In this document: positions 45,035 to 57,200 of the stretch, in pieces
Layout of the letters: the number at the start of each line of letters is the position of its first letter
Position numbering within the stretch: the stretch's first letter is position 1
Origin: Leptasterias polaris
Taxonomy: Eukaryota; Echinodermata; Asteroidea; Forcipulatida; Asteriidae
NCBI GenBank assembly: GCA_037783415.1
Contig: JAZGTN010000213.1
Location: 1,116,001-1,180,000 of the forward strand
Length of the DNA stretch: 64,000 nt
Direction: 5' to 3'
Notes under the pieces: generated by a model
Database searches by the model: none
The model's input: only the letters and a program-made list of their open reading frames with translations
What the model was told of the DNA's origin: nothing
Made by a program: the position numbers and the translations under genes

Positions 45035-45904
45035 TTTAAAACTAACTTTGCACCATCTCTCTCTCTCTCTCTACTCTGACGACAGTGTTTTGGCATAGCG
45101 CCCTCTGTTGACATTTTCTTACGGGCGATTTCTCATCCAGATCCATCAGCGACAAATCGATGGATAATGAGGAAGGTTTCCATCCATTAGGGTGATAGTA
45201 TTCTTAGTATTCTTAGTATTCTTAGTATTCTCCATGATTTCATGCGTTGTGAACATTAAATACCTTTATCTGAGTGAAGTGAAAGTGGGAAGACTTCGAC
45301 TCTAGGGTCAAGCCGAACGTGTGTGACTGCTGGTGTGTATATTGTGTTGTAATTTGTTTTACCCGGAAGTAAAACGATTGGGGTTTTTTGCATTAAAATT
45401 GAGTTGTTTAGCGCAAAAATTAGTTGACACTTGCGCAAACTTCAAACTTGTTCGCAAGTTTTAAACTTGCCCCGGGCAAGTTCCAACCTTGCAGCGCACG
45501 GGCAAGTTGAAACGTGCGCAGGTTACTGAAAAGTGCGATATTTTGCCACTCCCATTCATTGGAATGCCATTTTATTATAGCAATTCCCTTTTTTTTTTGA
45601 ATAGAAAAGTGTCTTAAAATTAGGCCTAAATGATGTTTTTGAGTTATGTGTATGACTTGTCAATTTATATCCTATTGACATGACAATCTAATTCTATTAA
45701 TGACAGAATGCAAATTCAAATTTAAAATTTTAAAAATTAAACTAAATTAACAAAAACATGTTATAAAATATAATATGTAACGTATGTCAGACAACTTGTC
45801 CGTGGGACAACTTGACACAGTCTAACAACTCGACGTGTCAGCTATAGGCAACTCAACGGGTCAGACAACTCGACGGCTTGTCCGTGCAATTGTAATATAA
45901 GACA

Positions 45905-46030
45905 GTTTGACTCTTAGAATTCCATCCTCAAGAACCAATGCCTATCATAAGTTATACTTCCCTAACACTGCAAAAGACTGGAATTCACTCCCCTACTCAA
46001 CAACCAGCATCAATAGTCCCACATAAGTTT
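45905..46030 (+). pseudogene. Fragment of a non-LTR retrotransposon ORF2 C-terminus
   Basis: A plus-strand reading gives a 'YHKLYFPNTAKDWNSLP'-like stretch, the form of the conserved end of CR1/RTE-type ORF2 proteins (Y/S-F-x-P-x-T-x-x-D-W-N-x-L-P). The frame is not open at either end. A second, independent fragment of this type is at 62812-63015. Confidence 0.55.
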
Positions 46031-46877
46031 CGGCGCACACTCATACTCATAGGTGCGAATAAACATAACTAGAAGCTCCTCCCTCCTGACCTGACCTCAT
46101 ATATTGAGTGTTGTTCCTAGAAAGGAGCTGATCAATTATTATCAAGATATATCAAGACATCTTTTGATCAGACTTGATGGATGGAGTTCCATCGGCAGAA
46201 GCTCCCCTTGTCGGCGTCCCTGAGGGTGGGAACCAATGAAACAGAAACTATAGTAATTGGCCAGAAGTTCCCCCCTCTCAAATTGACCTAGTTTCGGTGA
46301 TGTGACTGGCTGGGCCACACAGCGGCCGGAGGCAGAAGATTATGTCTCCCCCCCCCCCCCCTCCAGAGTTTCACCCCACACTGTGTTTCCAATCAATTGG
46401 CAAACTATTTAATTTATTAGGTCCTATGGGAGATTTGTTCTAAAGCCTATTTTGAATTTGAGCTTATTGATTTGTTTATTTCCCTAATTTTTTGTCTGTA
46501 GTGTTGTGTCAGTGAAGAAGTGTAATAATAAAGTTTTTAAAATTATAAAGAAATCGTCGGAACATGTCATAAAAATTACTACCCCGGTCGCCTGGCATGG
46601 GGTTTTAGCATAGTGCCATTCTCCAGGCTGTGCATTATCTAGCCCCCAAGAGAAGGCCAACTGAATACTTGTCTAAAGGTCATGCGAATAATACATAAAT
46701 TTGTTGAACAATTTTAGCGCCTTTGAACAATTTTTGTTGATTTTGGCGCTATATAAATGTCTTCTGATTGATTGATTGATTGATTGATCAGTCGTCATTC
46801 GTTCACCCGTCAACTTCACCCATCGACTTGTCTTGGCACTCTGTCGAGTTGTCTCACTGACGACTTTTCAAGCTGTT

Positions 46878-46997
46878 GAGTTGTCAGACCGGTGGAGTTG
46901 TCAGACCGGTGGAGTTGTCAGACCGGTGGAGTTGTCAGACCGGTGGAGTTGTCAGACCGGTGGAGTTGTCAGACCGGTGGAGTTGTCAGACCGGTCG
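46878..46997 (+). repeat. 17-bp tandem array, seven near-identical copies
   Basis: The unit 'GTGGAGTTGTCAGACCG' recurs with exact 17-bp spacing (CAGACC at about 46884, 46901, 46918, 46935, 46952, 46969, 46986). Degenerate relatives such as 'GTCAGACAACTCGACGG' lie near 45790-45885. Open frames across it come from the repeat. Confidence 0.93.
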
Positions 46998-48201
46998 GGG
47001 TCGAGTTGTCCTTCGGACACCAACTGAGCTATCGAGCCCTAATGTTGGTGGCTTCCATAATTTGTCAATATCTTTGTTCGGGGTGCCAGTCAGAATTAAG
47101 CCATTCAACCTGTAACTGCTGTGCAGTCAGGGATCACACCCAAGTTCACAATACAACATGGGAAGCAGCAACAGAGGCATCCCCTCTATTTATACATTAT
47201 TTGCAACAATAAGTTCAATTGTTTTGGTCATTGTTTGATGTGTGATAAGCAATGTAGTGCATTGTTGGAGAGTAAAATAAATCATAATTCTGTTGGACTT
47301 AAAAGCACTGAGTATACACTACCGATCATACGTAGGTTTAGGAATAAAACTAAATCATTGCTTTTTTTCCTTTTGCTATCTTTTCATATCATTGATTTTT
47401 TACTCCGAGGAAGCTTTCTTATTATATGGCCAATGAAAGTTGATTGTTAATTCCTCGTCAGTATTCATAAATTGTCATTATTCATTTTTTTGAAGAAAAA
47501 TGCTCAAAATTTCAGAAAAAGTTCCCAATAGTCAGACGAATTTGCTGTCAGTCATGTCCTTGTTTTCCATATAGTCATTGACAGTCAATATAGCATCCAC
47601 TTTTAACTAAAACTTTTAAAGCAAATCATTTAAAAACTACCCAGTCAGTTTCCCTTGTGGTTAATTATTTGATATTTTAAATGAAAAGTTGCATCCCCTT
47701 AAGGTGATCTCCTGGCTGCCGTTTCTCAGGTTGATTCGTAAACTTGGGTGTGATCACTGGCCACATGGCAGTGAGCAGTTGTATGGCCTCTGACTGCCAA
47801 CCCCCGAAGAAAGAATTGACAAAATAGGGAGACCGCCAACATAGGGCTAGATAGCTCAGTTGATAAAGCACTGGGATGTTAAATCGGAGGTCGTTGGTTC
47901 GAATCCCTTTTTCTTTGTTCAACCCCAAATCATTTAAAAATTTACCTTGTCAGTTTCTCTTGTGGTTTATTATTTGGTATTTAAAACTGAAACAGAAAAA
48001 TACTTGTCGTGAAAAAAAAAATTGAAGGGCTAAAAATTTAAAAATTTAAATTAAATATTTTTCAGAGATCAGTCGCTGAAAAACTAACAGTCAATTTTTG
48101 TATTGGCCTCATTGACACAGCCACAAAATCTGAAGGACTTGGAAGACCCTGATCATTCTGTAAGATAATTTCACTGCAATCCCTTCGGCTCCAAGGCAAA
48201 G

Positions 48202-51200
48202 ATGGCTTTCAACAAAAAGACAAATACAGCTCTCGTCTCATCCATCTCACCTGCAGTGTCTGATGAAGACACCAAGAAGGAGATGATGCACCATTCAAAG
48301 ATAATAAGGGTGGAGACGCTAAAAGATACTTGTTGCAGGTAAAAATATATTATTCTGAATCCATCAAAATTCAACAGCGGGTATTACTTTCTTTGGATAG
48401 TGGATAAATTCCGTACTACAACACAAGCCCTTAACCCTAACCACAACTTACCCATCATACTCTATCAGAATTGTTCATGTAGTTGTGTTGGACTGGGGAC
48501 TGCACCAGTAAACAGATAATGCTTTACATGGGATCAGGCTTACCAACATATCAGAGTCCAGCAGTTTGGGTGTTGCGTTACCGTACGGTGTTTTATTTTG
48601 TTAGACTGAAGAGTACTCCAACTAGAACACCTCAGCTCTAATGATTTGTTAGTTCTGTTACTGTTTCCTATTCAAATTTTTATTCAAATGGGTGAGGTTG
48701 GCCAGAACACTTCCACAAGGTGAGTCACTTTCAGGAATGTGGTAGATTCATCAGGACAGCTTTACTAGTACCTACAGGCCTGGTACGCACCAGAGAGAAT
48801 GGCCTCCATGCCCCTTGGTCATTGCCTTGGTGCCTCTTGAAATGTTCAGTAGAAATGTATAGTGGTAAGACATCTGCTCTAGCAATGCAAAGGTCGTGGG
48901 TTCGAATCCCATGTACTGAGTATACAGTGCTTAAAGGCACTGAACACGTTTTGTAATTGTCAAAGACCAGTATTCTCACTTGCTGTATCCCAACATATGC
49001 ATAAAATAACAAGCCTGTGAAAATTTGGGCTCAATTGGTCATTGAAGTTGCAAGAAAATGATGAAAGAAAAAACACCCTTGTTGTACAAATTAGTGTGCT
49101 TTCAGATAGGAATAAAAGACTTCTGGCCAGAAGTCTTTTATTATTTTAGTGAGAAATGACCTCTTTCTCAAAAACTATGTTACTTCAGAGGGAGTCGTTT
49201 CTCACAATGTTTTATACTATCAACAGCTCTCTGTTGCTCGTTACCAATTAAGTTTTTATGCTAATATATATTTTTAGTAGTTACCAAACGTGTTCAGTGC
49301 CTTTAATACACATCGTGTAGGGTAAACAACAAAATCATATTCATTATCCCCGATGCAAAAATTATTATCTATTAAATTGTGCGGTACCCGCTGCCAATGA
49401 TTCGGGCTAGCTCGGTGGTCTAGTGGTAAGACATCTGCTCTAGCAATGCAAAGGTCGTGGGTTCGAATCCCACCCGAGTGATTTGCCTGTGGATTTTTTT
49501 CACAGAACTCGGGAAAGTACTGAGTATACAGTGCTTAATACACATCATGTAGGGTAAAAACAAAATCATATAGAAATTTATACTTCCCTCCTAGAGGTGC
49601 CCTTTTCAAAGGAATTAATTGTCTTGTCCATACAAGAATGAAGCATCAGGCCTTTGATCAAGACTTTATCTCTTTTCTAAATGAAATAACGAGGACAAAT
49701 ACGTAAGTGGTTTGTTGCAGACACTGCTTTTGATGTGTTGAACTAAGCACAATTATTCACACTTTTTTCCCTTGCAGTAAGAAGGATGAAGGACGTCTTA
49801 TCCAAATCTTCATTAACCATTGTGGGAGGGCACCCATTTGTCTTCAGCAACATCCATCGACCACCATCTTCACCTTGAAAGGAATACTCCAATACCAACT
49901 GGGAATCAAGCCAGAGAAACAGCAACTTTCCACCTTGAAGGGTATTGTGGTATGTATATAGCCCTATAGACTGTGCAAGTCTCACGCATAATCAAACTTC
50001 CGGGACCATTGTGGTCCCAATCGTATGGAGTTTTACATTGGCAAGATTTTGTTTCGTCTATTATTTTAGTTTAACATACTTTATGACCATGAAAATTACA
50101 TATGTTGTTGGGAATGTAATACTAAATGATAACAATTACAAAAGTAAAATAAATTCATCAATACAACAAAGAAAACCCAAGAACTAAACTTGACCTCAGC
50201 TTCCGGTTTACAAAAAATTAAGAATTTGTGCCCACCTCTGATCACCAAATTGGCCACGCGATGATAATGACCAGACACTGTAATTGTCAGACGCTAAGCC
50301 TTTTCATAACAGTCTACGGTTGTCGAGGCGTCAGCGTCCTCTTGAAACTGCGTTAAGCGTTAATTCTATGCCCGTGCGATCATCACGTGTCTGCGTTTAA
50401 CCCTGCTTTTGGAGTTGCACGTACTCAGCTCAGGCGTGGATTTACAAAAGGGGTTCCTAAAAAGTTAAGATCAAATAAGCACCCTTGTCCCAGAGTTGCC
50501 GGAATCAATAAAGTAACGGTAAGACAAGCATTTTTAGTGTGAAGTTCATGTTATTCATCAACCAATATGGAATGCTGCTTATTGATGCAATTGTAACAAT
50601 TAAGCAGCGTGAACTAAACATACGTTAAAATCGAGGCAGGAGAAAATGTGTAGTCTGGCCCTGTACATTACGTCTGGGTACCTGATCAGTATGATGGGTT
50701 TTCGTATTCGGACGTCACCGCCCAATGCAATCCTAGGACAGTGTACAGTCGACTAATACGAGATGCCAGTTTATAAGAGGTTTTCACCGGTCCCGAACTG
50801 TCCCATGCGCGTTTCTATGTCTTAAAAACGGAAGATACGAGCATGGTCATAACGAGAACACGGATAATACGAGGTATTGTTTTTCCTACTTTGCCAAACT
50901 ATTTATTGGATCGACGTGCCGCGGCGTCGTGGCATACAGCTCAAGTCGATCCGAACACCAGAAACATTTCGCTGGTACATGTAACCTAAGCTTCACTGCA
51001 ACTTCCCTTGCACACTACTACCAACGAAAAAATCCCCGGTAATACAAGCACGACGGGGTATCCAAGTGTTCGCTGCATAGCGCTGAAAACGACGTCGGAC
51101 CGGACCACTTTGCCCTCGTTAAGCCTGACTTTCGATGCCCGTAACTGCCTATATTTGGGATCTGCATCCAGCAGCAATTTTTGCCGGAAAAATGCAAGAA

Positions 51201-54200
51201 AAATCCCCTTTTTGGATAACCAAACGAAACGTACAATATCACTACTTGCACGTGTATATACAACGTAAACGTAAAAGTTCGAGGGGGGGTCGATGTTCGA
51301 TCGAGGCGAAGTCTTCCTCGATTGACGTCACAAAAAGGGATGGGCGGAGTCGCCCCCAAACAACTTTATCTATTTTTTTACATATAAATACTGACAAACA
51401 ATTACTCAAAAATTTGTTTTATTGTTAATAAATATTATTATTATTATTATTATTTTATTTGCCATAACAGTACAAAACAAAATTCAAGACAATATACCCC
51501 GAGATGGGCAAGGGACAACAAAAGCAGATACATGTGCATACTATGATCCGTAGATCTGTTGCCCCACATCTGGGGTACACAATGAAATAAATATAGATTT
51601 AAACATATAATATAGTACACGCAATAATAAAAGCAGATAATTATACAAAACCAATAATAAATAATAAATAACTAATTTATAAAACGAAAATAAATGAGTA
51701 AAATAACAGTAAAAGTAAAGATAAACAAATAAAGAAGTATATATATAAATAAATAAATAAACTTGTTAATAAATAAAAACGATTTAAATAAAAACGATAT
51801 AAAATATTGCACAAGTGAATGGGCTAAAGTAGGCTATTAAAAGGGTGGATTAGAAGAAAAAAAATTAACTAAACTCCCCAGTGGCAGGCCAGCCATGATA
51901 AACAGAGCAAGAAAAGGGACGGCTCCCCGAAGCTGCCGACAGTGGGGGATAAAGATAGCAAACCCCAAACAAGTCCCAACACTAGAGCCACACTCCCCTC
52001 CCCGGAGAATTATACATGTATAAATAAATAAATAAAAATAAGAACAAATAAAATAGTACAAAATAAAGTAACAAAGTAAGAAAGAGTAACACAAAAATAC
52101 GGACAGAAAGCCCTGCCCACACTGAAGAAAAATAATAAAAACTTATTCAAGTTGATTCATGAGATTGGCAGACAGAATATCTAAGTGAATTGAGGAAGCT
52201 GTGGAAGGGCAATAGCAGTAGGGAATTACGGATGTTTTCTGGTAAACTAGACCAAAGTCTGGGGAAAAGATGAGGAGCAGACAAATGCAAAGCATCGGTT
52301 CTAGCATACAGGTGTTTGAAGGTGAGAACGTCAGGATATCTATGGTTGACAGAAATAATGTCAGCCACATCACAATGAATAAGGTTAAACTTACGACGAA
52401 TTGACAGAGACGACCAATTAAGGGACTTAAGTCTATCGGGGTAAGACATCTCACCCATCCTCTGCCCAAGAATAAATCGAGTAGCACGTTTTTATACCCG
52501 TTCAAGGGCCTGAGTCTGGAGAGATGTATGAGGGAGCCATGCTGGCATACCATATTCTAAAATAGGGAGAACTAGAGATTTATAAAGACAGAACTTGGCT
52601 GAAACAGAAGAATTGAAAGCAATGGTCTTAATGAGGCCCAATGTTCTATTGGCACTTGAAACAACATTCTTAATATGGTTATTCCAAGAGAGCTGAGCAT
52701 TCAGAGTGACTCCAAGGTATTTGACAGAGGTTGTGGGTTGCAAGGGAAAACCTGAAAGAGTGTAAACAGGGGGGTTGAGAGAGTGTTTACGGGAAATATG
52801 CATGATTTTGGACTTTGTAGGGTTGAACGTCATACCATTGGAGACACTCCAAGTGCTCAGCTCATCAAGGTCATGCTGGAGGGAGCTTACATCTAAACAG
52901 GAACGGATTGGACGATAAATTAATACATCATCAGCGAAAAGAACACAATTAGAACTGAGGTTGTAAGATATATCATTGATGAATAAATTGAATAACAGAG
53001 GCCCAATAACACTACCTTGAGGAACACCAGAGCTAACTATACGGACCATGAGGAGTTCATACCTACAAATGTGACTCTTTGTTGACGATCAACCAGAAAA
53101 TCTTTAATCCAACTCCAGAGAGAGCCACGGATGTAAAAACTGCATCAAACCTTGGGGGACTATGCTTATCTAAAGTGGTAGCCCATGAATGATACACATT
53201 CATAAGTTGGGTGACACAAGATTTGTGAGGAACAAAACCATGCTGCTTATCAGACAATAAACAATTAGAATTTAAATGATCTTTAACAACATTAGATAAC
53301 AGTCTCTCCATGATCTTGCTGACGAGAGAAGTGAGAGCAATAGGCCTATAGTTACTAAGAAGGGAACGGTCACCAGATTTAAACACGGGGGTAATATTGG
53401 CAAGCTTCCAACCACGGGGAAGGCGTCCACAGGCAATAGAATCATTGAAGATCCTACAGAGAACTGGAGAGATAGTAGAAACTGTGTTACGCAAGCATTT
53501 AGCGCTGATTCCATCTGGCCCAGGAGCCTTCCCCAGAGGTAAGGAAGATAAGGTACGCTGAATATCATCAACTGAGAAGTTAACACTAGACAGAGCTGGA
53601 ATGGGAAAATCACATGTGGGAGGGTCTTGACAAGCAGGGACATCAGCAGAAAAAACTGAAGCAAAATTAAGTATTAAAAGCACAAGCTATTTCATGAAGG
53701 TTGACTAGTGTTTGGGCATTATGTTTAAAAGACAATGGGGTAGGTGATCGTTTCCTGCTACGAACAAAGGACCAAAAACGTTTTTTGTTGTCCTTGGATG
53801 AAAACATGTTATTAACAAAGTGTTTATAAGCCTTGCGAGTGCAATATTTTAGCTGATTACGTACAAGTTTATAAGAGTTCCAATCAGCAAGAGATCCAGA
53901 GCGCTTAGCCTTGGAAAACAGTTTACGCTTTACTGAGCACAAATGTTTCAGGTCAGCATCAACCCATGTGGAGAATTGTTCCTTTTCCTTGTCCGCTTTC
54001 TAGAACCATTAATCAGGTCCAAAACACCTTCCCATGAAGAGTCGATGTCATCTTTGTCAACAACAAGATCCCAGGGAGCATATTGGAGGAGAGCGTTGAG
54101 ATGAGTGATGGAATCAGGATTGTAAGACAAAAACTGTCTAACAACAGAGGGATGCGGGGGAGAAGTATTCAGACGAGTGACGAACTGAACGGCAAGATGA

Positions 54201-57200
54201 TCGCTGGTAACAGGGTTGGGAACAGTCTCAACGGATATGAAGTTATGCGGAGAACTACTGAAGACCAAATCGATGGTGGACCCAGAAGAAATGGTATCAT
54301 CACTACATGGGGGACGGGTGATGTCTGTGACAAGCTGAAATAGGTTTAACGAGTCGGCAAATTCATACAAACGAGAGCGGTTCATATACTCGATCTTATG
54401 TTTTAAAAAAAAAAAATTCTATTTCCAGGTGACTTTAAAGGCCCTGTACACTATTGGTAAGATCGAAAAACACAAATGTTCACAGATTCACACATAACTT
54501 ACATGATTGAAAGTAAGTAATGGTAGAAAGGGTTCCTTAAAATATTTCTGCCTAAAATGCTATTATTTCTGAGAAATGAGTAAAACAATAGTTTTTATCG
54601 CGCGCGATAATAAACTCGATGTTTGAAAAACAGAAAACACATAAGGTCTCTTTTCACTATTTTCTCGTGACCTCGATGACCAATTGAGCTCAAATTTTCA
54701 CAGGTTTGTTATTTCATGTATGTGCTTGATTACACAAAACATGAACACTGTCTGTGATTGTCACAATGTGATTTTAATCATACAAGTCCCCGTGAAAAAC
54801 ATTGTGGAATTAATGGATTTGGAATGTAGAGGGTATTGTGTAAAGTTCAGTTGTATGTATTGAGGGAGTGTATTACCGGAATGTTCAACCATTTAACTTA
54901 TGCATTACACTGTAACTAATTTTGGGTTGGACGGTGAGCACCCAGAGAGGGAGCCCTATAAATGTTTCTAGGTGATTAAAGTAGTTGTAGTACTAAGTGG
55001 TCACTATTGTATTCCGTAAAGGAACAGAGGCTTTTGAATAGCTTTTGAATAGTTTTCAAATTCCTCCAACCGTGGCATATAAGGCAAAGGAAGGGCGTTG
55101 GTTAGGCACTTGGCTGCAAAGAAAGACAAAGTTAACGCTGGGCAATTTGAGGCCCTGGAGTTTCACCCCCGTTTATGGGGATAGTTTCAGTTGATGAAAC
55201 CAGTTTTGAGTATGAGAGCTTAGAGAGCAACTCACGGAGACTCTACTGGTCAGAGAGCTGAAAAGCTGATAATGGTATTGCAGCCTCGTCACCTCCGCCA
55301 AAACCAGGGTTAAACCTGTAAGTAATGTTTGAAAATGTCATATTCAAAGCATTTACCAAAAGTTGTGAAAAACGTAACTGCATATTAATAGACTGTATTT
55401 TGCTACTGATCTATGGAGTTTAATTGGGAGAACAACGGTACGCAATGTGGTGCAAAGTAATTTGTATAAAACGGTGCACTGGAAATTGCTAATTGAGCAA
55501 TTACTTAATAGAATTACGAGAATTAAAGTGTAGCGTAATTGCTTTTAAATTTTAGTGTTTTTTTTTGGAACTTGGGTTGGAGCAGCCACGAAGGAGGAGA
55601 GACGGGAGGTCACTCCGCGAGCCCCGCCATCATGGAGGCCAGAGTTGAGGGAGGACCCCATGAAGATACTGCTCACCCTTGAGGTTTACTTGTTTATTTT
55701 AGTTAATTGAGTTGAGACGGCTTTTTAGATAAGTTGTGTTTATACTTGCATTATATTTAAACACCGATTTGTTCTTGTAGTTATTTGTGTAGTCGCCAGT
55801 AGTTTTCAGTTTAAATAAATGGTATTTGTTAAAGTGTTCTAGTGTATCCTAATCTCTCCTTGTCTTCTTATTTTGTCCGGGTTGTTTTATGGAGTGTTGG
55901 TGCGAAGGTGCTATTTTAAAAATCCAAGACCGCATAAAAGGATGGTCTTGTGACAGTGATTATTTTGTCACCTCTGCCAATCCTGTATAATACCTTTAAA
56001 CCAAGGCTGGCATCAGATAATTTTTATGTTTTGTTGTTTCTGAACAGTTGTGTGATGGCTTTTCTTTGGAATACCAGAACATCGAGCAAGATGCCAACCT
56101 TGAGCTCAGCATAGGCCCAGGATTGTTGGGTGGTACAAGGAAACGCAAAAATAAGGGTAAAGAAAACTGAATTATAAACGGATATGTTCAGATTTTAAGA
56201 ATCTTTGGGAAAAATTGCTTATCATGGTTGAAAGTGAGGATAAGAAAATGCAAATGTTTACACTGGCATTTTTTAAAATCACACTAAATCATTTTTAACT
56301 ATCTTGAACTTGATGGAAATTGATTCAAAATGTATGGTGTTCAATATAATTATAATATATCAGAGCTGTGTTTTGAATTATGAGCCCTTTTTTGTAGCAT
56401 CTCTAATGGTTTGCAAGGTGCTGTGGCGCATTCAGCAGCCACTGCCAGAAACATCAGGAAAAATCCCTTCTCAACTCGATAAGTGTAACTAGGTTCTATT
56501 ACACAACACAAGAGACCTACCGCTTTACATCCCATCCGAAGTACAAAGCAATAATGGTTAAGTGTCTTGCTTAAGGACACAAGTGTCAAGACCATGACTC
56601 GAACCCACACTGATCAGAAACACCAAAGCTTGAGCCCAGTGCGCTTGACCACTTTGCCACCTCACGCCACACATACATGTATGCATGTAGTGTCCTTGTT
56701 AACATGGTGAAAATTTACTGAATACTGTCAAGGCCGTGTCTTCTAATGGTATTGCATGATATCATTACGCGTGCTCTAAATTTTAGATTTTTTTCTGAAA
56801 CTATTTAAAATATGAAATAGACAATGTAAACAAAACTAAACAATACATGTACATATATATCCAGTGAAAAGAAAGCAAAATAACAGTTAGGGAAACCATA
56901 CAATAATCAACACTGTAAAGCAACAAAATTAATTCCTAAAATTTTGAGCTTTGTGTCGGACCATTTTTGTTAGCAGTGATTCTCACCTTTGAAATACGGC
57001 CGGGAATTACATGGAGGCCACAGAAGCCATGTTCCCTGTTGCCCCTGGTCTTGGCCTTGTTGCCCCTTTAAAAGTTTCCCATAGACAAAGATTTTCTAAT
57101 GGAAGTGCCCCTTTGCAAAATGAAAACGGCCTTGCTCTTTCAAAGATAAAATTCCAGGCCTGTGAAACGTGTAGTTTTTGTTTCTGATTACAGGGAAACC

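Larger units (their letters stand above)
45035..48201. other. Head-to-head intergenic region with repeats
   Basis: This separates the divergent starts of the VWA/Cache gene (ATG 45034) and the NLR-like gene (ATG 48202). It contains a (CT)n run near 45056-45073, four copies of a 10-bp word CTTAGTATTC near 45200-45230, and a LINE C-terminal fragment (45905-46030, plus). It also contains a 17-bp tandem array, third-family SINE fragments (47015-47110 minus, 47810-47935 plus) and (GATT)n near 46770. I see no clear promoter motif, and start sites are unknown. Confidence 0.55.

Noticed and set aside
46833..47212. Overlapping frames rich in 'GVVRPVELSDRWSCQT'-type repeats
   Set aside because: They come from the 17-bp tandem array read in three frames.
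49404..49480. Possible functional tRNA-Ala gene
   Set aside because: The anticodon stem pairs poorly and the same head recurs with the same non-tRNA tail elsewhere.
54083..54343. Plus-strand 86-residue open frame
   Set aside because: It is antisense to the LINE endonuclease remnant.
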